Assembly: GCF_014203695.1 (NCBI RefSeq)
Contig: NZ_JACHJO010000010.1
Location: 159,745-223,744 of the forward strand
DNA: 64,000 bases
Reading direction: 5' to 3'
Origin: Nocardiopsis algeriensis
Lineage (GTDB): Bacteria; Actinomycetota; Actinomycetes; Streptosporangiales; Streptosporangiaceae
In this document: one piece after another, positions 9,970 through 17,968 of the stretch
Position numbering within the stretch: position 1 is the first letter of the stretch
Layout of the letters: every line of letters begins with the position of its first letter
Position numbers and translations under genes: made by a program
The notes under the pieces: model-generated
The model's database searches: none
What the model saw: the letters and a program-made list of their open reading frames with translations, nothing else
What the model was told of the DNA's origin: nothing

Positions 9970-11276
9970 GCACCGCTGCCGAACGACGGGCCGACCAGCA
10001 CGTCGTCGTCACCGACCTGGGTTTCGGCGACGCCGGCAAGGGCGTGACGGTCGACCTGCTGTGCGCACGACGGCGCTACGGTGCCGTCGTGCGCGCCAAC
10101 GGGGGCGCCCAGGCCGCGCACAACGTGGTGACCCCCGACGGCCGCCACCACACCTTCGCCCAGTTCGGCGCGGGTACCCTGGCCCCGGGCGGGCCGGTGC
10201 CCACCCATCTGTCGCGGTTCGCGGTGGTGGATCCGTTCGCCCTGGCCGCCGAGGCCGTCCACCTGGCCTCGCTCGGCGTCGCCGACCCCTTCTCCCTGGT
10301 GACGGTGGACCGGCGGGCCCTGATCGCCACCCCGTGGCACCAGGCCGCCAACCGGGCGCGGGAGCGGGCCCGGGGCCGCGGACGCCACGGCTCGTGCGGC
10401 ATGGGCGTGGGCGAGGCGGTCGCCTACTCGCTGGCCCGGCCGGAGGACGCGCCCACGGTCGGCGACTGCGCCGACCCCGCCGTGCTGCGCCGCAAGCTGC
10501 GCCGTCTGGCCGACCACCTCGACGCGGTGCGCCGCACGCTCGGCGACGCGGGGGACGAGGAGGACCCCGACCCGCAGGAGTGCCTGGAGGCCTATCTGGC
10601 GTTCGCCCGGCGGGTGCGGCTGGTGGACGAGGAGTACCTGCCCCGGCTGCTCGCCCGCGACCCCGTGGTGTTCGAAGGGGCGCAGGGCGTACTGCTGGAC
10701 GAGTGGCACGGCTTCCACCCGTACACCACGTGGTCCACCACGACCACCGCCAACCCGCTGGCGCTGCTGGCCGAGGCGGGGCGGCCGGGCGACGCCCGCC
10801 GGATCGGGGTGCTGCGCACCTACACCACCCGGCACGGCGCGGGCCCGTTCGTGAGCGAGGACCCGGAGCTGGCGCCGCTGCTCACCGAGCGGCACAACGG
10901 GACGCACCCGTGGCAGGGCGCCTTCCGGGTGGGCCACCTGGACCTGGTGGCCCACCGGTACGCGCTGGAGGCCACCGGCGGGGTGGACGCACTGGTGGTG
11001 ACGCACGCCGACGCCCCCGCGCGGGCACACGGGCGGCTGCGGTGGTGCACGGCCTACACCGGCGCCGACGGCACCCCGCTCGCCCTCTCCCCCGGCACCT
11101 CCCCCGACCTGGACCGCCAGGCCCGGCTCACCGCCGCCCTGGAAGGGGCCCGGCCGGTGCTGTCCGCGGCCCCCGACGATCCCGCGTCCGCGCTCGCCGG
11201 CGCGTTGGGCCTCCCCCTGGAGGCGGTGTTCTCGGGACCGACCCGCGCCGACGCCCGGATCCCCGCCGCTCCGTGA
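9966..11276 (+). CDS. Divergent adenylosuccinate synthetase (PurA) paralog
   Basis: PurA joins IMP and aspartate using GTP. This 436-residue homolog keeps the P-loop-like FGDAGKG with Asp22 and Lys25, His52 in AQAAHN (equivalent to the catalytic His), FEGAQGVLLD near 236-245 and TYTTRHGAGPF near 285-295. Other functional sites differ. The aspartate-binding TTTGRxRR loop is replaced by an NGTHPWQGAFR stretch at about 311-321. The guanine-recognition TKLD motif reads THAD at about 346-349. A different amine donor or nucleotide is therefore likely. The housekeeping purA is presumably elsewhere. Its GTG overlaps the VWA stop (GTGA). It converges on the NADAR gene with a gap of only 29 bp. Confidence 0.85.
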   Translation: MSTAAERRADQHVVVTDLGFGDAGKGVTVDLLCARRRYGAVVRANGGAQAAHNVVTPDGRHHTFAQFGAGTLAPGGPVPTHLSRFAVVDPFALAAEAVHLASLGVADPFSLVTVDRRALIATPWHQAANRARERARGRGRHGSCGMGVGEAVAYSLARPEDAPTVGDCADPAVLRRKLRRLADHLDAVRRTLGDAGDEEDPDPQECLEAYLAFARRVRLVDEEYLPRLLARDPVVFEGAQGVLLDEWHGFHPYTTWSTTTTANPLALLAEAGRPGDARRIGVLRTYTTRHGAGPFVSEDPELAPLLTERHNGTHPWQGAFRVGHLDLVAHRYALEATGGVDALVVTHADAPARAHGRLRWCTAYTGADGTPLALSPGTSPDLDRQARLTAALEGARPVLSAAPDDPASALAGALGLPLEAVFSGPTRADARIPAAP

Positions 11277-11305
11277 GGCCGCGGTGCCGCCGGCGTCCGG
11301 GGAGG

Positions 11306-12409
11306 TCACCGATCCGGGCGGGCCGCCCGCAGTTCGGCGCGGACCAGCTCCAGGAGCCGGCCCAGCCAGTTGCGTCCGCCCCCGCCCCAGAACGGGGAGT
11401 CGCCCTCGTTGTAGAGCAGCGTGGCGTTCCCTGTGGCCAGCAGCACCTCGGCCAGTTCCGGGTGCTGGTCGAACTTGGCCCTGAGCAGGCGGGTCATCAC
11501 GGCGAGCCGGACGTCGGCCCAGTCCCCGCGCCGCGGGGACTCCCGGCCCAGCCGCTGCGCCTGGTACCCGTTCGGGGCCAGCCGGATCTGCTCGCGCCGC
11601 CGCTCGTCGTCGGTGGCCAGCGCCCAGTAGGCGTGCCACACGGTGCGGTGGACCGCGCCGTCGACCTCGATCGGCGCCGGGCACTCGTTGCGCAGCACCA
11701 GGACACCGGCATCGTCGGGCCATACGTCGGGGAAGAAACGCTGCTCCAGCGTGATCGCGGCGGCACGCCGCTCACGGGGTTCGTCGACCCCGTCCCGGCG
11801 CCGGATCTCCGCCGCTCCCCTCTTCCGCTCGGCGAAGTACTCCAGCGCCCCCTCGTAGTACTCCTCCGTGATCACCCGGCCCCCCAGCGGGTCGGTGCCG
11901 CCGGGGCCGTGGACCAGCGCCCGCAGAGGGCCGTCCTTGAGGTCCATGTCCCCCAGCACGTAGCGCCGCTGTGTCGGGGGGATCTCCAGATAGGCCTTGC
12001 GGAGCGCGGCCCGGTTCGGTTCGGTCGGATCGGCGAGAAAGGCGTCCAGGGCCTCCAGGCAGCGCCCGGAGGAGTCGGGGCGCCCGTTGAGCTCCTCGAC
12101 CGTGTCCCGGACCTCGGCCAGCAGGGACTCGGCGTCGATGTAGGAGTCCGGCTCGGAGAACCGCCAGGCGACGATCCCGTGGAGGGAGCCCTCCGCGCCC
12201 TCCTCGAACTCGGTGGCCACCCAACCGCTCTCCAGCTTGGCCGCGAACTCCTCCAGGGTCATCAGTCCCCAGCAGTCCACCAGCCCGTCGGCGTACACCA
12301 CCAGGTCCGTGAGGAAGTAGGTGCCCATGTTGCAAATGAACACGTTCCGCACGCTTCCGGGGATGCGCTCGCCGTCGGAGGTGCGGTAGGTCGGTCTGAG
12401 CAGCGTCAT
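11306..12409 (-). CDS. NADAR-domain protein with an N-terminal domain of unknown function
   Basis: NADAR (YbiA-like) domains act on ADP-ribose- or N-glycoside-type compounds; some members remove ADP-ribose from nucleic-acid bases. In this 367-residue protein the NADAR domain occupies about 230-362. It has conserved TVWHAYWAL, a helix RLAVMTRLLRAKF and the family signature around 331-350 ending in PFWGGGGRNWLG. The N-terminal 200 residues include TYFLTDLVVYADGLVDCWGL and a GDMDLKD segment. I cannot assign them to a characterised fold. The ATG at 12409 has no clear Shine-Dalgarno. It is convergent with the PurA-like gene and divergent from the DadA-like gene, so it has its own promoter. Confidence 0.8.
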   Translation of the reverse strand: MTLLRPTYRTSDGERIPGSVRNVFICNMGTYFLTDLVVYADGLVDCWGLMTLEEFAAKLESGWVATEFEEGAEGSLHGIVAWRFSEPDSYIDAESLLAEVRDTVEELNGRPDSSGRCLEALDAFLADPTEPNRAALRKAYLEIPPTQRRYVLGDMDLKDGPLRALVHGPGGTDPLGGRVITEEYYEGALEYFAERKRGAAEIRRRDGVDEPRERRAAAITLEQRFFPDVWPDDAGVLVLRNECPAPIEVDGAVHRTVWHAYWALATDDERRREQIRLAPNGYQAQRLGRESPRRGDWADVRLAVMTRLLRAKFDQHPELAEVLLATGNATLLYNEGDSPFWGGGGRNWLGRLLELVRAELRAARPDR

Positions 12410-12571
12410 CGGGACAGGGTAGCGATGCCTTCCCGAGCCCCGTCCGCCCAGCTTGTATGCGCGACACAGAAACGCTCGGATCGATTGTGGCGTGTCGACA
12501 AGACCCCCGGCGCGGGAAGGAAGCATGGTGGTGGGCGGACCGGCGTACACAGACTAGGGAGACCAGGGGCG

Positions 12572-13831
12572 ATGGCGAATACGGGACGTGCGGGCGAGGT
12601 CCGGCACGTACTGGTCGTGGGCGCGGGTGTGGTCGGACTGTCGACGGCCTGGTTCCTCCAGGAGCACGGTGTCCGCGTCACCGTGGTCGACCGCGACGAG
12701 CCGGCCGCCGGAGCCTCCTGGGGCAACGCCGGATGGGTCTCCCCCGGCCTGGCCATCCCCCTCAACGAACCCGGGGTGCTGCGCTACGGCATGCGCGCCC
12801 TGCTGGACCCCAACGCGCCGCTGTCGGTACCGGCCACCGCGTCGCCGGGGCTGTGGATGTTCCTGCTGCGCTTCGCCGCGCACTGCCGCTGGGACGCCTG
12901 GGAGCGCGCCGTGCGCGCCAACCTGCCGCTGAACACCGACTCCCTGGACGCCTTCGACGCCTTGTACAAGGGCGGGGTGGAGACCACGGCCACGTCCAGT
13001 CCCATCACCGCCCTCTTCCGCTCCCCGCGCGCGGCCGTGGGCCTGCTGCGCGAGTTGGAGCGGATCAGCGCCTCGGGCCTGACCATCGAGCACGCCGCCC
13101 TCAGCGGCGAGGACGCACGTGCCTTCCTGCCCCACGCCTCCACCGGTGTGGAGGCCGCGGTCCGCCTGGACGGACAGCGCTACGTGGACCCCGGCACGCT
13201 GGTGCGCAACCTGGCCGAGGCGGTGCGCGAGCGCGGCGGCGAGATCCGCTCCGGCTTCGAGGTCACCGACATCCACCGGGCCGACAACGCGGTCGTCACC
13301 ACCTCCTCCGCCGACGAGCCGCTGTGCTCGGACGCGGTCGTGGTGGCCACCGGCTCCTGGTTCGACGGCCTGGTCGCCGGGCACGGGGTGCGCGCCGGCG
13401 TACGCGCCGGCCGCGGCTACTCCTTCACCGTCCCCACCGAGGAGCCGGTGACCGGCCCCGTCTACCTGCCCGAGGTCCGCGTGGCCTGCACCCCCTACCA
13501 GGGGGCGCTGCGGGTGGCGGGGACCATGGAGTTCCGCGGTCCCGACGACGAGATCGTCCCCCGGCGGGTGGAGGCCATCGAACGCTCGGCCCGCCCCTAC
13601 CTGTCGGGGGTGCGCTGGGAGGAGCGCACCGACACCTGGGTGGGGCCCCGTCCGGTCACCGCGGACGGCATCCCCCTGGTGGGGGCCACCCGCACCCCCG
13701 GCGTCTACGTCGCCGGAGGCCACGGGATGTGGGGGCTCACCCACGGCCCCGCCACCGGAAGCCTGCTCGCCGAGCACATCGTCACGGGTGTGCGCCCGCG
13801 TGCCCTGGAGGCCCTCGACCCTCTGCGCTGA
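12572..13831 (+). CDS. FAD-dependent D-amino-acid dehydrogenase-like oxidoreductase (DadA family)
   Basis: Members oxidise amino acids or other amines with bound FAD, often passing electrons to the respiratory chain. The 419 residues open with a Rossmann dinucleotide-binding motif, VLVVGAGVVGLSTAWFL at about 11-27. The DadA-type SWGNAGWVSPGLAIP segment follows, and the C-terminal FAD motif GPRPVTADGIPLVG then YVAGGHGMWGLTHGP. The length matches the family. The substrate cannot be set from sequence. ATG at 12572 is preceded by AGGGAGACC. It runs divergently from the NADAR gene with a 162-bp gap and ends at a clear terminator, so it is probably a single-gene unit. Confidence 0.85.
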   Translation: MANTGRAGEVRHVLVVGAGVVGLSTAWFLQEHGVRVTVVDRDEPAAGASWGNAGWVSPGLAIPLNEPGVLRYGMRALLDPNAPLSVPATASPGLWMFLLRFAAHCRWDAWERAVRANLPLNTDSLDAFDALYKGGVETTATSSPITALFRSPRAAVGLLRELERISASGLTIEHAALSGEDARAFLPHASTGVEAAVRLDGQRYVDPGTLVRNLAEAVRERGGEIRSGFEVTDIHRADNAVVTTSSADEPLCSDAVVVATGSWFDGLVAGHGVRAGVRAGRGYSFTVPTEEPVTGPVYLPEVRVACTPYQGALRVAGTMEFRGPDDEIVPRRVEAIERSARPYLSGVRWEERTDTWVGPRPVTADGIPLVGATRTPGVYVAGGHGMWGLTHGPATGSLLAEHIVTGVRPRALEALDPLR

Positions 13832-13848
13832 CATCCTTGTTCCCGCCT

Positions 13849-13873
13849 GCCGGTGCCCCCCTGGGGTACCGGC
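13849..13873 (+). terminator. Terminator downstream of the DadA-like gene
   Basis: An 11-bp stem (GCCGGTGCCCC with one G-U pair) closes a 3-base loop, 17 bp after the stop, and is followed by CCTTTCGG. Confidence 0.65.
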
Positions 13874-13952
13874 CCTTTCGGTGCCCGACCCGCACCTCTT
13901 CCAGCGTCCCCGGCCCGGCCGGGGGCGTCCCTGTTTTCCAAGAAGGTGAACG

Positions 13953-14825
13953 ATGCCGACGCTGTCCCCCGCCCGTGTCTACCGGTCCGATGCCGGTGAG
14001 ATCGCGGTGCGTTCGTGGTGCGAGCAGGAACTGGGCCGTGCCCGTGACCTGAGCTCGCTGGGCGCGGTGGTGGCCGACGGCCGCCCCACGCGCGTCCACA
14101 CCATGCCGGGCGGCCCCGCGACGCCGGTCCTGCTGCTGTCCGGCGCCTTCCTGGGATCGGCGAACCTGATCGGGGCCGCGCGCGTGCTCGCCGCCGACCG
14201 GCCCGTGCTCATGGCCGACCTTCCCGGGCTGCCGGGCACGAGCGACTCCCGTCGGCCCTCCCGTCCGATCGGCTACGGGGACTGGCTCGACGCCCTCTTA
14301 CCCCTGGTCACGTCCGATCCCGTGATCGTGCTCGGACACTCCACCGGTGCGGCCGCCGCCCTGACCGCCCTGCCCTCGCCGCTCGTGGCGGGAATGCTCC
14401 TGGTCAACCCGGCGGGCCTGGCCGCTCCCGCCTCGGACGCCGAGTACATGCGCGCCTCCCTGGCCTGGCGGATCTCGCCCACCTGGCGGGCCGGGTCCCG
14501 CCTGCTCGACACGCTGAGCGCGCCCCGTCCCGCCGGCTCGGGCTCCCATCCGCTCACGGGATGGGCCACGCTGGTGGGCCGCCACTGCCGCTCCTGCCCG
14601 GTCCCGGGTCTGCTGCGCGGCGAGGACTTCCGCGACTGGACGGGCAAGCCGGTGGTCGTGGCCACAGGCGCCCACGACCGCCTCATGACACCGGCGCTGC
14701 TGGGCAGCCCCGCGCGCCGGCTCCTGGGCACGGACGTGCACGTGATCGAGGACGCCGGGCACCTGGCCCCCTACGAGGCGCCCGAGCGCGTACGCGACCT
14801 GCTGCGCGAGGTGGACCGCGGATGA
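13953..14825 (+). CDS. Alpha/beta hydrolase
   Basis: This 290-residue cytosolic protein has the alpha/beta-hydrolase pattern. A strand PVLLLSGAF is followed by the DLPGLPGTSDS oxyanion/D-strand region and the nucleophile elbow GHSTGA with Ser130. A late strand VVVATGAHDRLMTP carries the catalytic Asp, and EDAGHLAPYEAPE the catalytic His. The triad looks intact. The substrate is unknown and the closest lookalikes are generic esterase/lactonase-type enzymes. ATG at 13953 follows AAGAAGGTG. It is the last plus-strand gene of the accessory block and ends at a very strong hairpin facing yebC. Confidence 0.85.
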   Translation: MPTLSPARVYRSDAGEIAVRSWCEQELGRARDLSSLGAVVADGRPTRVHTMPGGPATPVLLLSGAFLGSANLIGAARVLAADRPVLMADLPGLPGTSDSRRPSRPIGYGDWLDALLPLVTSDPVIVLGHSTGAAAALTALPSPLVAGMLLVNPAGLAAPASDAEYMRASLAWRISPTWRAGSRLLDTLSAPRPAGSGSHPLTGWATLVGRHCRSCPVPGLLRGEDFRDWTGKPVVVATGAHDRLMTPALLGSPARRLLGTDVHVIEDAGHLAPYEAPERVRDLLREVDRG

Positions 14826-14829
14826 GAAC

Positions 14830-14866
14830 GCCGGCGGCCGCACCCCGGGGGGGTGCGGCCGCCGGC
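14830..14866. terminator. Bidirectional terminator between the hydrolase and yebC
   Basis: A perfect 16-bp stem (arms 14830-14845 and 14851-14866) has a 5-base loop and lies between two convergent stop codons. It marks the right edge of the accessory block. Confidence 0.8.
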
Positions 14867-14881
14867 GCCGACGCGGACGGG

Positions 14882-15631
14882 TCAGCCGATCTCGGCCAGG
14901 ACCTCGTCGGGGATGTCGGCGTTGGTGTAGACGTTCTGCACGTCGTCGGAGTCCTCCAGCGCGTCGACCACGCGCATGACCTTCTTGGCGGTCTCGGCGT
15001 CCACCGGAACCTCCATGGTCGGCAGCCAGCTGGAGTCGGCCGACTCGTAGTCGATGCCCGCCTCCTGCAGCGCGGTGCGGACCGGGACCAGGTCGGTGGC
15101 CTCGCAGACGATCTCGAAGGCCTCGCCGATGTCCTCGACCTCCTCGGCGCCCGCCTCCAGGACCGCCAGGGTGACGTCGTCCTCGCTCGTGCCCTCCTTG
15201 GGCACGATGACGACGCCCTTGCGGTTGAACAGGTAGGACACCGAGCCGGCGTCGGCCATGCTGCCGCCGTTGCGGGAGACCGCCACACGCACCTCGGAGG
15301 CGGCGCGGTTGCGGTTGTCGGTCAGGCACTCCACCAGCAGCGCCACACCACCGGGGGCGTAGCCCTCGTACATGATGGTCTCCCAGGCGGCGCCGCCGGC
15401 CTCCTCACCCGAACCGCGCTTGCGGGCGCGCTCGATGTTGTCGAGCGGCACCGAGTTCTTCTTCGCCTTCTGGATGGCGTCGTAGAGCGTCGGGTTGCCC
15501 TCGGGGTCACCTCCCCCGGTGCGGGCTGCCACCTCGACGTTCTTTACCAGCTTGGCGAAGAGCTTGCCTCGCTTGGCGTCGATGACGGCCTTCTTGTGCT
15601 TGGTGGTGGCCCACTTGGAGTGGCCGGCCAT
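14882..15631 (-). CDS. YebC/PmpR-family protein
   Basis: YebC-family proteins are DNA-binding regulators, and some promote translation of proline stretches. The 249-residue sequence starts with the hallmark [25 protein letters not shown] and has the three-domain family length. It includes [21 protein letters not shown] and the closing [15 protein letters not shown] at 15631 follows AAAGGAC. In most bacteria this gene directly precedes ruvC; here the two are 8 kb apart. The upstream pdxT frame runs 88 nt into this gene, so the two are probably translated in a coupled way. Confidence 0.93.
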   Translation of the reverse strand: MAGHSKWATTKHKKAVIDAKRGKLFAKLVKNVEVAARTGGGDPEGNPTLYDAIQKAKKNSVPLDNIERARKRGSGEEAGGAAWETIMYEGYAPGGVALLVECLTDNRNRAASEVRVAVSRNGGSMADAGSVSYLFNRKGVVIVPKEGTSEDDVTLAVLEAGAEEVEDIGEAFEIVCEATDLVPVRTALQEAGIDYESADSSWLPTMEVPVDAETAKKVMRVVDALEDSDDVQNVYTNADIPDEVLAEIG

Positions 15632-16233
15632 GGGAGTCCTTTCACGATGTCGACGAAAAGTCGGTGGATGCGCGCGTCTCCGGTGAGTTCGGGATGGAAG
15701 GAGGTGGCCATCAGGCCGCCCTGCCGTACGGCGACGATCCTACCGGCCCCGTCACCGCCCGGAACGCGGCCGAGGACGGAGACACCCGGCCCGACCTCCT
15801 CCACCCAGGGGGCCCGGATGAACAGCGCGTCGAAGGCGCCGCCCTCCAGGCCGTCGATGGGAACGGCCGCCTCGAACGACGCACTCTGGCGGCCGAAGGC
15901 GTTGCGGCGCACCGTCATGTCGATCCCGCCGACGGTCCGCTGCCCGTCGGCACCTCCCAGGATACGGTCGGCGAGCATGACCATCCCGGCGCAGGTTCCG
16001 TAGGCGGGCATCCCGGCGCGGACGCGCTCCCGCAGCGGCTCCAGCAGGCCCTGCCGGACGGCAATCCGGGACATGGCGGTGGACTCGCCGCCGGGGATCA
16101 CGAGGGCGTCGACCGCGTCGAGGTGCCCGGGGGACACCACCTCGGCGGTGCGCACTTCCAACTCCTCCAGGACGCGCATGTGCTCGGCGACGTCGCCCTG
16201 CAGGGCCAGTACGCCGATGGTGGGTCGGGTCAT
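15544..16233 (-). CDS. pdxT: Pyridoxal 5'-phosphate synthase glutaminase subunit PdxT
   Basis: PdxT hydrolyses glutamine and channels ammonia to PdxS for de novo vitamin B6 synthesis. The 229 residues show the class-I glutaminase features: [10 protein letters not shown] at the N-terminus, [16 protein letters not shown] with the nucleophilic Cys, and SFHPEL with the catalytic His. Family members end soon after the LTGD..VH..F helix. Here the frame continues about 28 residues (Pro/Ser/Thr-rich) and overlaps yebC by 88 nt, which looks like a lost stop codon. The start is ATG at 16233 (MTRPT); an in-frame ATG at 16239 is equally possible. It lies downstream of pdxS with a 64-bp gap. Confidence 0.93.
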   Translation of the reverse strand: MTRPTIGVLALQGDVAEHMRVLEELEVRTAEVVSPGHLDAVDALVIPGGESTAMSRIAVRQGLLEPLRERVRAGMPAYGTCAGMVMLADRILGGADGQRTVGGIDMTVRRNAFGRQSASFEAAVPIDGLEGGAFDALFIRAPWVEEVGPGVSVLGRVPGGDGAGRIVAVRQGGLMATSFHPELTGDARIHRLFVDIVKGLPWPATPSGPPPSTRRPSSTPSEASSSPSW

Positions 16234-16297
16234 CCGCATCTCGCTCGGGTCGGTCCGTGAAAGGGCGGAGCGGCGGGTCAGGGCCGCCCGGGTGGCG

Positions 16298-17203
16298 CTA
16301 CCAGCCGCGGCCCGCGTAGCGCGGGCTCTCGGGGAGCTCGTCCAGGTTGATGCCGACCATGGCCTCGCCCAGGCCGCGGGACACTCGGGCGAGGACGGCG
16401 GGGTCGTCGTGGTGGAGGGTGGCCTGCACGATGGCCTCGGCACGCTTGGCGGGGTCACCGGACTTGAAGATGCCCGACCCCACGAAGACGCTCTCGGCAC
16501 CGAGTTGGCGCATGAGCGCGGCATCGGCGGGGGTGGCCACGCCGCCGGCGGAGAACAGCGGGACGGGGAGCCTGCCCAGCTGGGCGACCTCCTTGACGAT
16601 CTCGTAGGGGGCGCGCAGCTCCTTGGCGGCGCCGAACAGCTCGGCCTCGTCCAGGGTGCTCAGGCGCCGGATCCCCGCGCGGATGGAGCGCATGTGCCGG
16701 GTCGCCTCGACCACGTTGCCGGTACCGGCCTCGCCCTTGGAGCGGATCATCGCCGCCCCCTCGGCAATGCGGCGCAGTGCCTCGCCCAGTTCGGTGGCCC
16801 CGCACACGAAGGGAACGGTGAAGGCCCACTTGTCGATGTGGTGCACCTCGTCGGCGGGGGTGAGGACCTCCGACTCGTCGACGAAGTCGACACCCAGGGA
16901 CTCCAGGATCTGGGCCTCGACGAAGTGGCCGATGCGGACCTTGGCCATGACGGGGATCGAGACCGCGTCGATGATGCCGTCGATCATGTCGGGGTCGGAC
17001 ATGCGGGCGACGCCTCCGTCGCGGCGGATGTCGGCGGGGACGCGCTCCAGCGCCATGACGGCGACGGCGCCGGCGTCCTCGGCGATCCTGGCCTGCTCGG
17101 GCGTGACGACGTCCATGATGACGCCGTTCTTGAGCTGTTCGGCCATGCCCCGCTTGACACGCTGGGTACCGACGGCGGCGTCGGAAGTGGTGTTGTCGGC
17201 CAC
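16298..17203 (-). CDS. pdxS: Pyridoxal 5'-phosphate synthase subunit PdxS
   Basis: PdxS condenses ribose 5-phosphate, glyceraldehyde 3-phosphate and PdxT-derived ammonia into PLP as a dodecameric TIM barrel. The 301-residue protein shows [38 protein letters not shown], the lysine-bearing [22 protein letters not shown] and [15 protein letters not shown] with GSGIFKSG near the end. All are typical. The GTG at 17203 is preceded by AGGAG. It forms an operon with pdxT and yebC. The 220 bp upstream should hold the promoter, but I could not pick convincing -35/-10 elements. Confidence 0.97.
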   Translation of the reverse strand: MADNTTSDAAVGTQRVKRGMAEQLKNGVIMDVVTPEQARIAEDAGAVAVMALERVPADIRRDGGVARMSDPDMIDGIIDAVSIPVMAKVRIGHFVEAQILESLGVDFVDESEVLTPADEVHHIDKWAFTVPFVCGATELGEALRRIAEGAAMIRSKGEAGTGNVVEATRHMRSIRAGIRRLSTLDEAELFGAAKELRAPYEIVKEVAQLGRLPVPLFSAGGVATPADAALMRQLGAESVFVGSGIFKSGDPAKRAEAIVQATLHHDDPAVLARVSRGLGEAMVGINLDELPESPRYAGRGW

Positions 17204-17426
17204 GGTGATGGACTCCTGTCCCGCTGGGTGCTTCCGGTGGCGGCGGTCCCGGGCCGGCGGCCGAGGCCGTACGCGCGAGGGGTGCGCGGACGCCGTCGGC
17301 TCAGCGCACCCGGGGTCTACCGGGCCACCATGCTAGTTCCCGCCCTTTCGGGACTTTCGGCCAGACCGGTGTTCCCCGGGGCGGGCCTGTCGCTGCGCGG
17401 TCCGACACGGTCCGCGCAGCGCTTCC

Positions 17427-17966
17427 TCACGAGGCCTCGGAGCGCGCCGGGGCAACAGGGGCGCGGGGCGGCTGGTCGTCGATCTCGTAGAAGTCGGGAA
17501 GAGGCGCTCCGCCCGCCAGCCGCAGCAGCCGCACGGTCCGGGAGCGGCGGGCCCGGCGGGTGTCGGCGACGGCGTCGTTGTAGAAGGTGCGGGCCATGTG
17601 CAGGGACCTGGCCGTGTCTCCGGCCGCGGCCACCAGGGCGCGCCGGCGGGGGGTGCTGCTCCCGGCGCTTCCGGCAGCGGCACGGCGCAGCGCACGCGAG
17701 AGCCTGCTCTCGGCCAGGTCGCCGTCGGCACCGGCGAGCGTCTCCTCGACCGCGGCCGCCAGTTCCCGGCCCGCCTCGGGGCCGAGCGCCTCCGCCAGGT
17801 CGCGGGCGGCCCGGCGGCGGCGTTCCAGGGCGGTCTCCAGCGCGGTCCGGGACAGCTCGACCCTCTGGTGCAGCCGGTGCAGCCGGGTGGCCCTCCACCA
17901 CAGGTAGACCCCGTAGAGCAGCAGGGCCGGAAGGAGCACGAAGGCGGAGGACAAGGCGGAGGACAC
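17427..17966 (-). CDS. LemA-like single-pass membrane protein
   Basis: The 179-residue protein has one N-terminal hydrophobic helix (about 5-22: ALSSAFVLLPALLLYGVYLWW). A long charged alpha-helical region follows, then the sequence ARTFYNDAVADTRRAR ... LPDFYEID, which matches the LemA signature (YN..V ... F). LemA proteins have an outside N-terminus and a cytoplasmic helical domain; their function is unclear. GTG at 17966 is used, 2 bp after the pimA stop, with GAGGAGGGG about 9 bases upstream. Its place as the last gene of the PIM-lipid operon suggests an envelope-related role. Confidence 0.7.
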   Translation of the reverse strand: MSSALSSAFVLLPALLLYGVYLWWRATRLHRLHQRVELSRTALETALERRRRAARDLAEALGPEAGRELAAAVEETLAGADGDLAESRLSRALRRAAAGSAGSSTPRRRALVAAAGDTARSLHMARTFYNDAVADTRRARRSRTVRLLRLAGGAPLPDFYEIDDQPPRAPVAPARSEAS

Positions 17967-17968
17967 CG

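Noticed and set aside
10061..12571. Long upstream extension of the DadA-like frame through the PurA-like and NADAR genes
   Set aside because: The in-frame sequence before 12572 is Arg/Pro/Gly-rich noise. The Rossmann motif begins about ten residues after the chosen ATG.
6863..14881. Integrative element or prophage
   Set aside because: No integrase, transposase, att-like direct repeats or phage structural genes were seen, so only 'accessory block' is supported.
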